Below, one piece after another: positions 9,293 through 17,272 of a stretch of DNA of 32,387 nt (the first letter of the stretch is position 1; each line of letters starts with the position of its first letter). Under the pieces are notes generated by a model. That model did no database searches. It was given only the letters and a program-made list of their open reading frames with translations, and was not told where the DNA came from. Source of the stretch: an uncultured Anderseniella sp. (lineage in GTDB: Bacteria > Pseudomonadota > Alphaproteobacteria > Rhizobiales > Aestuariivirgaceae); the NCBI GenBank assembly GCA_938039915.1, contig CALHUA010000006.1:1-32387 (forward strand). The letters are read 5' to 3'. The position numbers were made by a program, and so were the translations under genes.

Positions 9293-10165
9293 TTGAGCTA
9301 TTCACAGCATACAGCCTGGTCGGATCCGGGACCGTTTGCCGACAGCCTGGATGATCTTCCCGCGCACCCCAGCGAGTTGACCGACTGTCTGGAGAACTTT
9401 CTGATACATCATGCTGCAGCAAGGTCTTTGAACTTTGGCGTTCCCGACCACGCAGAAACAGACCGCAACTTGCGCACGGTTGAGCGGTTGTTTCAGACAG
9501 CAAAAGATCGGGACAACCGGCCATTTACCGAGCACCGGAAATTGTCGGCATACCTGTACGGAAGCTGCCATGACTTTACCCTGATCGCGGCAAGTAAATT
9601 CCGGTCACAGGGTATCGAAGCACGGCTCCGCGTTGGCTTTGTCGATTATTTCCGAAAAGGCAGATGGGAAGATCACTGGCTTTGCGAATATCGCAAAGAC
9701 GGCGAATGGCAGCTTCTGGACGCGCAGTTGGGCATGCGGGCACGGCAGGGCCATGGCATTGAATTTGACGTCACCAATGTCCCACGGTCACGGTTCAAAT
9801 CCGGCAGTGAATTGTGGCTGGCCATTCGCGGTGGTGAGATCGATGCACAGACTTGCGGTCTTTTCTATGCCGGTATCAGTGGGCATTGGTTTCCGGCGTC
9901 CAACGTCCTGAAGGATGTCGCCACGCTGGCAGGCATTGAACCCTTGCCATGGGATTACTGGGGTCCGGCCCGTGAGTTCAGTCGGAACCAGGCCGTGAGC
10001 GAAGACGCGCAGGTACAATTGGAGCAACTGGCGCACTGCTTCGTTCCAACACCCGACTCGCCTGGAGAAGCAAGCTCGATCCTTGATGGTTTCGAATGGG
10101 CAAAACCGACCAGGACAGTGCTGAGCTTTGTCGACGGCGGACTTCGTGAGCGCCCTCTGATCTGA
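9293..10165 (+). CDS. transglutaminase-like domain protein
   Basis: Cys-His-Asp pattern: YGSCHDFTLIAASKFRSQGIEARLRVGF...DHWLCEYRKDGEWQLLDAQLG; TTG start. Confidence 0.75.
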   Translation: MSYSQHTAWSDPGPFADSLDDLPAHPSELTDCLENFLIHHAAARSLNFGVPDHAETDRNLRTVERLFQTAKDRDNRPFTEHRKLSAYLYGSCHDFTLIAASKFRSQGIEARLRVGFVDYFRKGRWEDHWLCEYRKDGEWQLLDAQLGMRARQGHGIEFDVTNVPRSRFKSGSELWLAIRGGEIDAQTCGLFYAGISGHWFPASNVLKDVATLAGIEPLPWDYWGPAREFSRNQAVSEDAQVQLEQLAHCFVPTPDSPGEASSILDGFEWAKPTRTVLSFVDGGLRERPLI

Positions 10166-10216
10166 ACGCAGACGCCCGGCTGCCAATAGGCTCAGAGCTG
10201 ATTTACGGTGTTCATT

Positions 10217-10933
10217 CTACCCGGCAACCTGCCGCATGAAGTTGTGATAGATCGTCTCGGCGCTGGACAGGAATGCCGGCATCTGCCCATCAGCCGCTGC
10301 TTGCATCTGGATCAACCCGTTATCTCCAAGCGCGGCCAGAAGCGCGTTGTGATAAGCTGGAACCTCACCCCAGTTGGCCACCGTGTCGGGTTCTATTTCC
10401 GCATGATACTGCATCGACCAGGCATGTTTTCCGACCCGCATGGCCTGCACCCTGCAAATATCGGAGCTGGCCAAAACGGTTGCGCCGTCAGGCGGTTGCG
10501 CAACATTGACGGAATGCCACTGCAGAAATTTCTGCCGGCGAGGCAGACCTTCAAACAGCGGATCTTTTTGACCTGCTTCGGTCAGGTCGACATCAAGAAT
10601 GCCAATTTCGGGCGGACGCTGCGGCCCGCATGTTCCGCCAAGCGCATCGGCCAGCAACTGATGTCCGAGGCACAGGCCCAGAAACGGTCTTTCAAGATCG
10701 CGCACCCACTTTCGGATCGCCGCCTTTTCCGGCACCAGCCAGGGATTTTCATCCACGTCCCAGACATCCATCGGCCCGCCCATGACCCAGAGTACGTCAT
10801 AGTCCTCAAGTGCGGGAACAGGCTCACCGGCATAAAGATTGACTGCGTCCCAGTCTACCTGGTCATCAGCCAGAAATCGCCGCAACGATCCGGGATGCTC
10901 GCAGTCGATATGTTGAAAGACCAGAAGTCGCAT
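10217..10933 (-). CDS. class I glutamine amidotransferase (GMP synthase GAT-like)
   Basis: MRLLVFQHIDCEHPG..., LWVMGGPMDVWD, FLGLCLGHQLLADALGG nucleophile elbow, MQYHAEIE; start chosen at internal ATG. Confidence 0.88.
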   Translation of the reverse strand: MRLLVFQHIDCEHPGSLRRFLADDQVDWDAVNLYAGEPVPALEDYDVLWVMGGPMDVWDVDENPWLVPEKAAIRKWVRDLERPFLGLCLGHQLLADALGGTCGPQRPPEIGILDVDLTEAGQKDPLFEGLPRRQKFLQWHSVNVAQPPDGATVLASSDICRVQAMRVGKHAWSMQYHAEIEPDTVANWGEVPAYHNALLAALGDNGLIQMQAAADGQMPAFLSSAETIYHNFMRQVAG

Positions 10934-11105
10934 TGCATTCTCCCATTCCCGACGACGGATGCCAGCATCAAAGTGCGGTCTGAAACATACAGGTTTGTTT
11001 GCTGCTGGCCATACTAGAGCCGGTTGCGGCAGCCACATATGCCCAATCGGAGGTGACGTTACAGGTCCACCCGGCCCCGCAGTCTGCTCCGGCGCCTGGC
11101 GGATT

Positions 11106-11558
11106 TCAGGCTCGTTCGTCCTTGGGCGACGCCATCACGATATGGGAGGTGATACTGCTCACCTGCGACACCATACCCAGCACTTCGGTGTGAAAGTGCT
11201 TGTAGGCAGCCAGGTCAGCAACCTCGATGCGCAACAGATATTCGACAGTTCCCGAGATGGAGTGGCATTCACGTACTTCCGGCGCGTTTGCCATGACCTT
11301 TTCAAATTCGACCTGGTCGGACTTCAAATGACGCGACAGGCCGACGGCCACCATCACCACAAAACCACCGCCGAGCACTTTCCGGTTCAGAACAGCCCGA
11401 TAACCTAGAATTGTGCCGTTTCGCTCAAGTTCCTGAACACGCCTCAGGCACGCTGAAGCTGAAAGCCCGACCTTGCGCGCAAGTTCGATATTTGTGAGCC
11501 GCCCATTGCGTTCCAGCTCGCGCAATATTGCCCTGTCAATTTTATCTAATTCGCTCAT
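11106..11558 (-). CDS. Lrp/AsnC-family transcriptional regulator
   Basis: LDKIDRAILRELERNGRLTNIELARKVGLSASACLRRVQELERNGTILGY HTH plus RAM domain. Confidence 0.93.
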   Translation of the reverse strand: MSELDKIDRAILRELERNGRLTNIELARKVGLSASACLRRVQELERNGTILGYRAVLNRKVLGGGFVVMVAVGLSRHLKSDQVEFEKVMANAPEVRECHSISGTVEYLLRIEVADLAAYKHFHTEVLGMVSQVSSITSHIVMASPKDERA

Positions 11559-11620
11559 TTATTGCACATATTACCAAATATATGAACCAATACGCAAACA
11601 CATTGCGCCTGAACTCTCAT

Positions 11621-11636
11621 ATCATTGCGCAATGAT
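11621..11636. promoter_or_regulatory. 16-bp perfect palindrome ATCATTGCGCAATGAT overlapping the LysE start codon, candidate Lrp/AsnC operator
   Basis: Read directly; lies between divergent Lrp/AsnC and LysE genes. Confidence 0.55.
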
Positions 11637-12243
11637 TACGCTTGACCTCACCATTGCCCTTGCCGGATTTGCCTTTGTCTCTCAGATCTCACCGGGACCC
11701 AATAATTTCATGTTGATGGCTTCAGGCATGAACTATGGATGGCTCCGAACACTGCCGCATATGCTGGGAATTGGGCTCGGCTTCCCGGTTATGGTCGTCC
11801 TGGTCGGACTGGGCGTTATGCAAGTGTTTGACATCGTTCCGTACAGCTTCAATGTCTTGCGGATATTGAGCGTGGCCTATCTTGTCTATCTGGCCTGGAA
11901 GATCGCGACGGCGCTGCCAGCAGACACTGATAGCATCAGCGAAAACACCCGGCCACTTTCATTTATCCAGGCTGCGGCATTTCAATGGGTTAACCCGAAG
12001 ACATGGGCGATGGCAGTAACCGCCATCACCGCTTACTCACCACCCGAGCGGTCACTGACCAGCGTGTTCTTCATCGCACTGGTTTTTGCGGTCATCGGAA
12101 CCGTGACAATCAACTCGTGGACCATGCTGGGACGGCAATTGCGGCACCTGCTTCGAACGCCCGCGGCCTATCGCAGCTTCAATATCTGTTGTGCGCTGGT
12201 GCTGGTGATGTCGGTATACCCGCTGCTGACCAGGAGCATGTAG
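11632..12243 (+). CDS. LysE/RhtB-family translocator
   Basis: MITLDLTIALAGFAFVSQISPGPNNFMLMASGMNYGWLRTLPHMLGIGLGF...FQWVNPKTWAMAVTAI. Confidence 0.9.
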   Translation: MITLDLTIALAGFAFVSQISPGPNNFMLMASGMNYGWLRTLPHMLGIGLGFPVMVVLVGLGVMQVFDIVPYSFNVLRILSVAYLVYLAWKIATALPADTDSISENTRPLSFIQAAAFQWVNPKTWAMAVTAITAYSPPERSLTSVFFIALVFAVIGTVTINSWTMLGRQLRHLLRTPAAYRSFNICCALVLVMSVYPLLTRSM

Positions 12244-12338
12244 CAGACGCTGACGGCGGATAGAGCGCGTATTTGCCTATACTGCCAAACGCAAGGTACA
12301 TACGCCCATCACAATATCAACCACAGGAAATCGAACCT

Positions 12339-12626
12339 ATGTCACTGACAATTGTTGCACAGATCACAGCGGTTCCGGGCAAGGAGGCACTGGTGCGAAG
12401 TGAGCTGGAGAAACTCGTGGACATCACCCGTGCGGAAAATGGCTGCGAGCAATACGACCTGCACCAGGATAACGAGAATCCGGGTCTGTTCCTGTTTTAT
12501 GAAAACTGGACAAGCCGCGACCTGTGGCAACAACACATGGGTGCCCCGCATCTGGCGGCTTATGCGGCAGCAACCGAAGGTGCGGTCAGTAATTTCGTCC
12601 TGAATGAGATGACCAGGATCGCCTAG
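12339..12626 (+). CDS. putative quinol monooxygenase (ABM domain)
   Basis: MSLTIVAQITAVPGKEALVRSELEKLVDITRAENGCEQYDLHQDNENPGLFLFYENWTSRDLWQQHM. Confidence 0.9.
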   Translation: MSLTIVAQITAVPGKEALVRSELEKLVDITRAENGCEQYDLHQDNENPGLFLFYENWTSRDLWQQHMGAPHLAAYAAATEGAVSNFVLNEMTRIA

Positions 12627-12925
12627 GACATGAATGAAAAGGCTGCTGCTGTAACTATACCACCAGACATGGCGATAAGGGGGTTTTTGAATGCAAGCAT
12701 AGTGATGCTCGCGACGGTAACTGCAGCAGCAACCCGCAAATCGCCACTGGCGCATTCAGACACCACGATCGCGACCAGCACGGAAGACGCCATCGCCTTC
12801 AGGATGGCTTCCAGGCGTGGGGTCAGGTCAAACAGGCTCATGAGCTCTGATCCGGCAACCCGGGTTGCATAGACAATCAGCCCCATCAAAATGATGATGA
12901 AAAATCCATACAGGCTAGCGTCCAT
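12623..12925 (-). CDS. azlD: AzlD-domain branched-chain amino acid exporter small subunit
   Basis: About 100 aa, multi-TM (FFIIILMGLIVYATRVAG...); overlaps azlC. Confidence 0.85.
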   Translation of the reverse strand: MDASLYGFFIIILMGLIVYATRVAGSELMSLFDLTPRLEAILKAMASSVLVAIVVSECASGDLRVAAAVTVASITMLAFKNPLIAMSGGIVTAAAFSFMS

Positions 12926-13622
12926 GGATTAATCCGCCAACGGCACCGCCAGCCATAGCCGCGCAGACGATGTTCCATCCCGGCGGGAGAACATGCATAC
13001 CAGTGATCGCAATGAGCGCAGCCATGATCGCCGGCAGCCAGGTCCGGGCACCTTCCCATTCGCTACCCCACCCGGCCAGCAGCAATGCGGCAAAGTATGA
13101 AGGCATCAGAACATCGATGCCGAAGCGGTGCAGGTCACCAAAGGCCTGGCCAATGACCACACCAATTGCGGTGCCGATGATCCATGCCGCCCACAGGACC
13201 AGTCCTCCCCCGACCAACCTGCCAATGTCGCTCTCGCCATTTTGAAATGCGTTCCTGCAATCTGCAAAATTCGGATCACTCAACATTGTGAGGGCTGCAA
13301 GCCGTTGCGGGCGATTGAGCTTGTTGACCCAGGGCGACAGGGATGCGCCCAACAGAATGAAGCGTGCGCTTACCGCAAGCACCACCAGCAACAGCGAGAT
13401 GGTGGATGCAGACGACCACAATTCCAGCGATGCAAACTGTGCCGCACCAGAGAATACAAAGACACTCATGGTGACAGCGTGTGCGGCCGACATGCCACTG
13501 TCTATTGCCGCCGCACCGAACGCCATTCCGTATGGAACGATGAACAAAGCCAGGGCAAACATTTTGCGCATGCCCCTGCGGATACCGCGAGCGGACAACA
13601 GAATTTCACTTGTCACCAGCAC
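12915..13622 (-). CDS. azlC: AzlC-family branched-chain amino acid exporter large subunit
   Basis: ALFIVPYGMAFGAAAIDSGMSAAHAVTMSVFVFSGAAQFASLELW; GTG start. Confidence 0.88.
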   Translation of the reverse strand: MLVTSEILLSARGIRRGMRKMFALALFIVPYGMAFGAAAIDSGMSAAHAVTMSVFVFSGAAQFASLELWSSASTISLLLVVLAVSARFILLGASLSPWVNKLNRPQRLAALTMLSDPNFADCRNAFQNGESDIGRLVGGGLVLWAAWIIGTAIGVVIGQAFGDLHRFGIDVLMPSYFAALLLAGWGSEWEGARTWLPAIMAALIAITGMHVLPPGWNIVCAAMAGGAVGGLIHGR

Positions 13623-13638
13623 GGTTGAATTCCTTTAT

Positions 13639-13654
13639 AACCATCACAAGGGTT
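13639..13654. promoter_or_regulatory. candidate operator 1: AACC-N8-GGTT (extended TTATAACC...GGTTATAA)
   Basis: ttataaccatcacaagggttataa read directly in the divergent azlC/CGNR intergenic region. Confidence 0.6.
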
Positions 13655-13671
13655 ATAATATTCACCGTCAC

Positions 13672-13701
13672 TTGCGAGTCAACCATAACAACGGTTAGAA
13701 T
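13672..13701 (+). promoter_or_regulatory. candidate sigma70-type promoter for the CGNR gene (TTGCGA-N18-TAGAAT)
   Basis: Matches by eye; operator 2 lies within the spacer. Confidence 0.4.
13681..13696. promoter_or_regulatory. candidate operator 2: AACC-N8-GGTT
   Basis: aaccataacaacggtt, same architecture as operator 1, centre-to-centre 42 bp. Confidence 0.55.
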
Positions 13702-13707
13702 TGAAGT

Positions 13708-14280
13708 ATGAGCTATCAAAACCATCCGGTTCGTCTGGTAGGCGGTCGCATCTGCCTTGACTTCCTGAACACGGCCAACTGGACATCTGACGGCGCAATT
13801 GCGGACGAACGATTGGCATGTGCGCAAGACCTGGTCGCCTGGTGCACTGCGACCGGCCTGCAGGGTCTTGCCCTACCTGGCGAGGAGCGGCTGCAAAAGG
13901 ATGTGCTGGAGTTTCGCAAAACGCTTCGCACCATCGTCATAGCGGTCATTCACGGCAATCAACCGGCCACTCCGGACGTCGAGGATTTCAACAGGACCAT
14001 AACCCGCACAGAAACCTATCAACTTATGAAGCCTGCCTTACATGGACTGGCATTCGGTTCACAAACCACGTTCAGCAAAGCCATAGGCCTGCTTGCCGTT
14101 TCGCTGCTCGGCGACAACCACGAAATCAACCGTGTCAAAATGTGCCCGTCAGACAATTGCGGCTGGCTGTTTCTCGATGAGAGCAAAAACCGGCGCCGGC
14201 AGTGGTGCGCCATGGACCTGTGCGGCAACCGGGCAAAGGCGCGGCGGCACTACCAGCGGCAACAATCGAAAACGTCCTGA
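13708..14280 (+). CDS. CGNR zinc-finger domain protein (putative ABATE/CGNR transcriptional regulator)
   Basis: N-terminal LVGGRICLDFLNTANW; C-terminal CPSDNCGWLFLDESKNRRRQWCAMDLCGNRAKARRHYQR. Confidence 0.93.
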   Translation: MSYQNHPVRLVGGRICLDFLNTANWTSDGAIADERLACAQDLVAWCTATGLQGLALPGEERLQKDVLEFRKTLRTIVIAVIHGNQPATPDVEDFNRTITRTETYQLMKPALHGLAFGSQTTFSKAIGLLAVSLLGDNHEINRVKMCPSDNCGWLFLDESKNRRRQWCAMDLCGNRAKARRHYQRQQSKTS

Positions 14281-14316
14281 TCCAGGGTAAGTTCCTGCAA
14301 GTCCATATATATCACA

Positions 14317-14742
14317 TTACGCAGCAACCGCTTCGCGCAACGTGCCAAAATGCCGGTCCCAGCCTGCATCTATGGCCGTCAGCAGGCCAAGCGCATCATC
14401 GCCTGCCGCTTCGAAGCCTTCATGGTGCAATGTCAACCTGGTGCCACCAAGCATCTCCTCCAGTTGCCAGGTGACGGTTGTCATGTGTCCGCCCAGAGGC
14501 TTGATGGTGAAGGTGTACTTGAGCGTCGAAGGCGGGGTCATCTCAAGAACCGAGCCCCAGCAGATTTTCTCTGTCTGGCCGTCCTCTGCCGTGCCGAGCA
14601 GGGCAAATTCCGCGCCCTCGGCCAGATCTGCATCGGCCGGATGAAACCAGATGGCGAGTTTGTCCTTTTCGGTCAGAAACCCCCACACGGTTTCGCGCGA
14701 CGCGGTGAACATGACTGTTTTTACAATCGTGGAGCTGGTCAT
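14317..14742 (-). CDS. SRPBCC / AHSA1-like domain protein
   Basis: TVMFTASRETVWGFLTEKDKLAIWFHPADADLAEGAEFALLG...GTRLTLHHEGFE. Confidence 0.88.
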   Translation of the reverse strand: MTSSTIVKTVMFTASRETVWGFLTEKDKLAIWFHPADADLAEGAEFALLGTAEDGQTEKICWGSVLEMTPPSTLKYTFTIKPLGGHMTTVTWQLEEMLGGTRLTLHHEGFEAAGDDALGLLTAIDAGWDRHFGTLREAVAA

Positions 14743-15092
14743 TTGCTGTTTCCTTCCGCGGCTTCAACCGCTGTTTGGAGTCGGTTGAGTTTGTCATCCC
14801 AGAATGTGCTGAAGTAATCGAGCCAGCCGGCAACATCCTTCAGGGCGGCAGGCTCCAGGCGGTTGATGCGCTCGCGACCCCTTGCATGAACAGAAATCAG
14901 CCTGCCCTGTTCGAGTATGGTGAGGTGTTTTTTGACCGCCGCGCGGGTCATGGGGAAATGCCCGGCCATGTCACCGATGGTCATGTCGCCATCGCGCAAC
15001 CGGGTCAGCATTTCACGCCTGCTCGGATCGGCCAGGGCACGAAAGGCGCCCTGCAGGTCTGACGGCATGGTCTGAATCATGAGGTTCTCCAT
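14739..15092 (-). CDS. ArsR-family HTH regulator
   Basis: AFRALADPSRREMLTRLRDGDMTIGDMAGHFPMTRAAVKKHLTILEQGRLI; 4-bp ATGA overlap with the SRPBCC gene; start at MENL chosen because ORF start 15113 lies beyond the operator. Confidence 0.9.
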   Translation of the reverse strand: MENLMIQTMPSDLQGAFRALADPSRREMLTRLRDGDMTIGDMAGHFPMTRAAVKKHLTILEQGRLISVHARGRERINRLEPAALKDVAGWLDYFSTFWDDKLNRLQTAVEAAEGNSK

Positions 15093-15096
15093 TATA

Positions 15097-15136
15097 ATAC
15101 CATTTGGTATCATGTATATATGATACCTTTTGGTAT
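15097..15136. promoter_or_regulatory. two ATACC-N4-GGTAT palindromes, candidate ArsR operators
   Basis: ATACCATTTGGTAT (15097-15110) and ATACCTTTTGGTAT (15123-15136) immediately upstream of the ArsR gene. Confidence 0.65.
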
Positions 15137-15155
15137 TACGTCAAGGAGATTCGAA

Positions 15156-15749
15156 TCAAACTTGAACTTCAACTACCGGCGATGAACCTGCCGGACCCAA
15201 CAGGTCTTCCAGCACCGGACCTATGTCGACCTTCTGCGCCCTGGCCCAATCGGGCTGGTAGGACGGTTTTCGGACCGGAAACACGGTTGCGGTTCCATCG
15301 CTCGACCAGACACCGTCGAAGAACAGGTCCCGTTCCTTGCGCCGGCGCGGAATTATCGATGGTGGTTTCGACCAGTTCATGAATGTGGCCCGCGCAGCGG
15401 CGATATCGCCTGCCTTCCAGCGCTTTGCCCAGGTGGCCCGGCGAATGCCGCCTGTATTGTAGTGAAATGACAAGGCGGCACCGAACTGTTCTTCTGTCAG
15501 CAAGAAGCCGTCGAACACCTCTGCGACAGCCGGCACATAGGTGGTGCGCAGCACCCATTCGAACACTTCGAGACAGCGCCTGATGGTTTGCGGATTGTCC
15601 TTGTATCTGGGAAAAACCGTATGTCCGGATGAGTTGGTGATACCCACGCTCCAGGTCCACACGCCGACACTGTCCAGATAGGCTTCGCGCACAATCGCCT
15701 CGTGGGAAACAATTTCCTGCGCAACTTTGACTGTGGTTCTCGTGCTCAC
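15156..15749 (-). CDS. GH24 (T4-type) lysozyme / endolysin-like protein
   Basis: IVSHEAIVREAYLDSVGVWTWSVGIT keeps the E-8x-D-5x-T spacing of T4 lysozyme; TEEQFGAALSFHYNTGG...RRRKERDLFFDG; GTG start assumed, ORF open to 15896. Confidence 0.8.
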   Translation of the reverse strand: MSTRTTVKVAQEIVSHEAIVREAYLDSVGVWTWSVGITNSSGHTVFPRYKDNPQTIRRCLEVFEWVLRTTYVPAVAEVFDGFLLTEEQFGAALSFHYNTGGIRRATWAKRWKAGDIAAARATFMNWSKPPSIIPRRRKERDLFFDGVWSSDGTATVFPVRKPSYQPDWARAQKVDIGPVLEDLLGPAGSSPVVEVQV

Positions 15750-15875
15750 TTTTTTCCATCCGGGCTGACGCCGGTGCGGCGACTGACCCGGAACAGACTG
15801 GTCTTGCTTGGTGATGAAGATGGGGCTGCACGATGGTCGTTTGATTGAGAAAGTATGACGTCGACTGTCTTTGCC

Positions 15876-15915
15876 AAAAACAACCGACGCCATCACCCCA
15901 GGTGCGGCGTCGGTT
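15876..15915 (-). terminator. Rho-independent terminator downstream of the P-loop gene
   Basis: Minus strand AACCGACGCC-(14 nt)-GGCGTCGGTT-G-TTTTT. Confidence 0.7.
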
Positions 15916-15936
15916 CAGTGTGACGTGCAGCCGTGT

Positions 15937-17019
15937 TCACGCCGCGCGGCTGGTATGCTGAACCACCTGAGGTGCCGGGCTGCGCAGCAGATGAGCGACT
16001 GCCGGGAGAAGCTGTTCCGGGTTGATCAGGTCGTTGCGGGACAGAAGCCTCGTGCCGGTGACGGTTTCTGCTTCACGTACAGCCAGGGGCGAACAGGTCA
16101 CCATGCCGGAAACGGCAAACGGGGCCAGACCGTGCTTTTGCAAGATGGAAACGCCACCCACTGCGCCCAGAGCGTCAGGTGCGGCAAACAGGCTTGCATC
16201 AAAACGATCCTTGATGCGGCTGCTCTTCATGATTTCAGCCGTTTCAGCCTGAAATACGCCATCAGCGATTTCGACAACAACTATTTCGGCACCACGCGCG
16301 GCGGCACCGCCGACAAGGGCATCAAATCCGTCTTCGATACGCTCCAGCGGCACCTTGTAGGTGGATGCCATTCCGGCATCGGTAAAGTCGGTAACCGGCA
16401 CGCCTGCATCCAAAAAGGCATTGAAGTCTCCGAACGCACCGGTTCCGGTTGCCTTGACACCCTCCACGGCATATCCGGCCCGGCTCAGGCCATGGGCAAG
16501 ACTGACGGCCGCGGTTGTCTTACCGGCGTTCATCGACGCGCCGAACACGCCGATAACGGTTACCTGGGGCGGAATGGACGAGCCGGGAATGGCATAGGAG
16601 TCAATATTGATCACCTGGCCGTGCTTGTCTGTCAGAAGACCCAGAGGGCGCAGTCTGGTCGGCGGGGCCATCTTGTCGTGCGCAGCCTCCATACGCCCGG
16701 CAATGCCGCCGCCCGCCAGCATGTCACAACCGTCATAATCAATCTCGGCAAAGCCCTCAAACTGATCCGGCGCATAACGGTTGCCGCATACGACAACCAG
16801 CAGGTCGCCCTTGTAGCTCACCGAGTAGCGGCCTTCCGCCAGTTGCAGCTTCTTGTGCTGGCCAATGGTGTCCACCTCAACAAGCACAAGATCGCCTGCC
16901 CTGGCATTGTACAGGTCGCCGCCATAGCCCACAGCATCGCTACGGTTTACCCGTCGCGCGGTGAACGCCCATTTTGCACTGGCCGGGACGACCTTCTGAT
17001 TGAAGATGATCTGTTTCAT
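15937..17019 (-). CDS. P-loop NTPase of SIMIBI/MobB/dethiobiotin-synthetase-like type, function unknown
   Basis: Walker A GVFGASMNAGKTTAAVSLAHGLSRAG, VKATGTGAFGDF, Walker B-like EIVVVEIADGVF; 360 aa with a separate N-terminal domain. Confidence 0.7.
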   Translation of the reverse strand: MKQIIFNQKVVPASAKWAFTARRVNRSDAVGYGGDLYNARAGDLVLVEVDTIGQHKKLQLAEGRYSVSYKGDLLVVVCGNRYAPDQFEGFAEIDYDGCDMLAGGGIAGRMEAAHDKMAPPTRLRPLGLLTDKHGQVINIDSYAIPGSSIPPQVTVIGVFGASMNAGKTTAAVSLAHGLSRAGYAVEGVKATGTGAFGDFNAFLDAGVPVTDFTDAGMASTYKVPLERIEDGFDALVGGAAARGAEIVVVEIADGVFQAETAEIMKSSRIKDRFDASLFAAPDALGAVGGVSILQKHGLAPFAVSGMVTCSPLAVREAETVTGTRLLSRNDLINPEQLLPAVAHLLRSPAPQVVQHTSRAA

Positions 17020-17138
17020 GTCGGTTCCTCTGCTTTCGTGTTTATCGCTGTTTGAGGCTGCGGATGCAGACCCGACAACGAGTGCGTTACTGCCGTCACG
17101 AGCAGAGGATGCACACCGAAATTTCGATGCGCAATCAG

Positions 17139-17199
17139 CTTAACTTACTGTTATTTCTGACTTAACCGGCAGTTCAGCCAGTTGTTATGCTGACTTCAC
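17139..17199. promoter_or_regulatory. phased half-site array, candidate OmpR-family response-regulator binding region
   Basis: CTTAAC 17139, GTTATT 17150, CTTAAC 17161, GTTCAG 17172, GTTATG 17184, CTTCAC 17194, upstream of the P-loop gene. Confidence 0.4.
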
Positions 17200-17272
17200 A
17201 GCCGGTTCATTTGCCATTCATGGCAGGGAACGAATTTCGCCGTAATCGCTGCTGAAAGAGGAGAACCACCCG

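Noticed and set aside
14317-15092. ArsR-SRPBCC pair as a toxin-antitoxin or novel system
   Set aside because: ArsR plus AHSA1-like operons are widespread and there is no toxin-like motif.
15871-17055. 394-aa plus-strand ORF
   Set aside because: Shadow of the minus-strand P-loop gene with Walker motifs; composition not protein-like.
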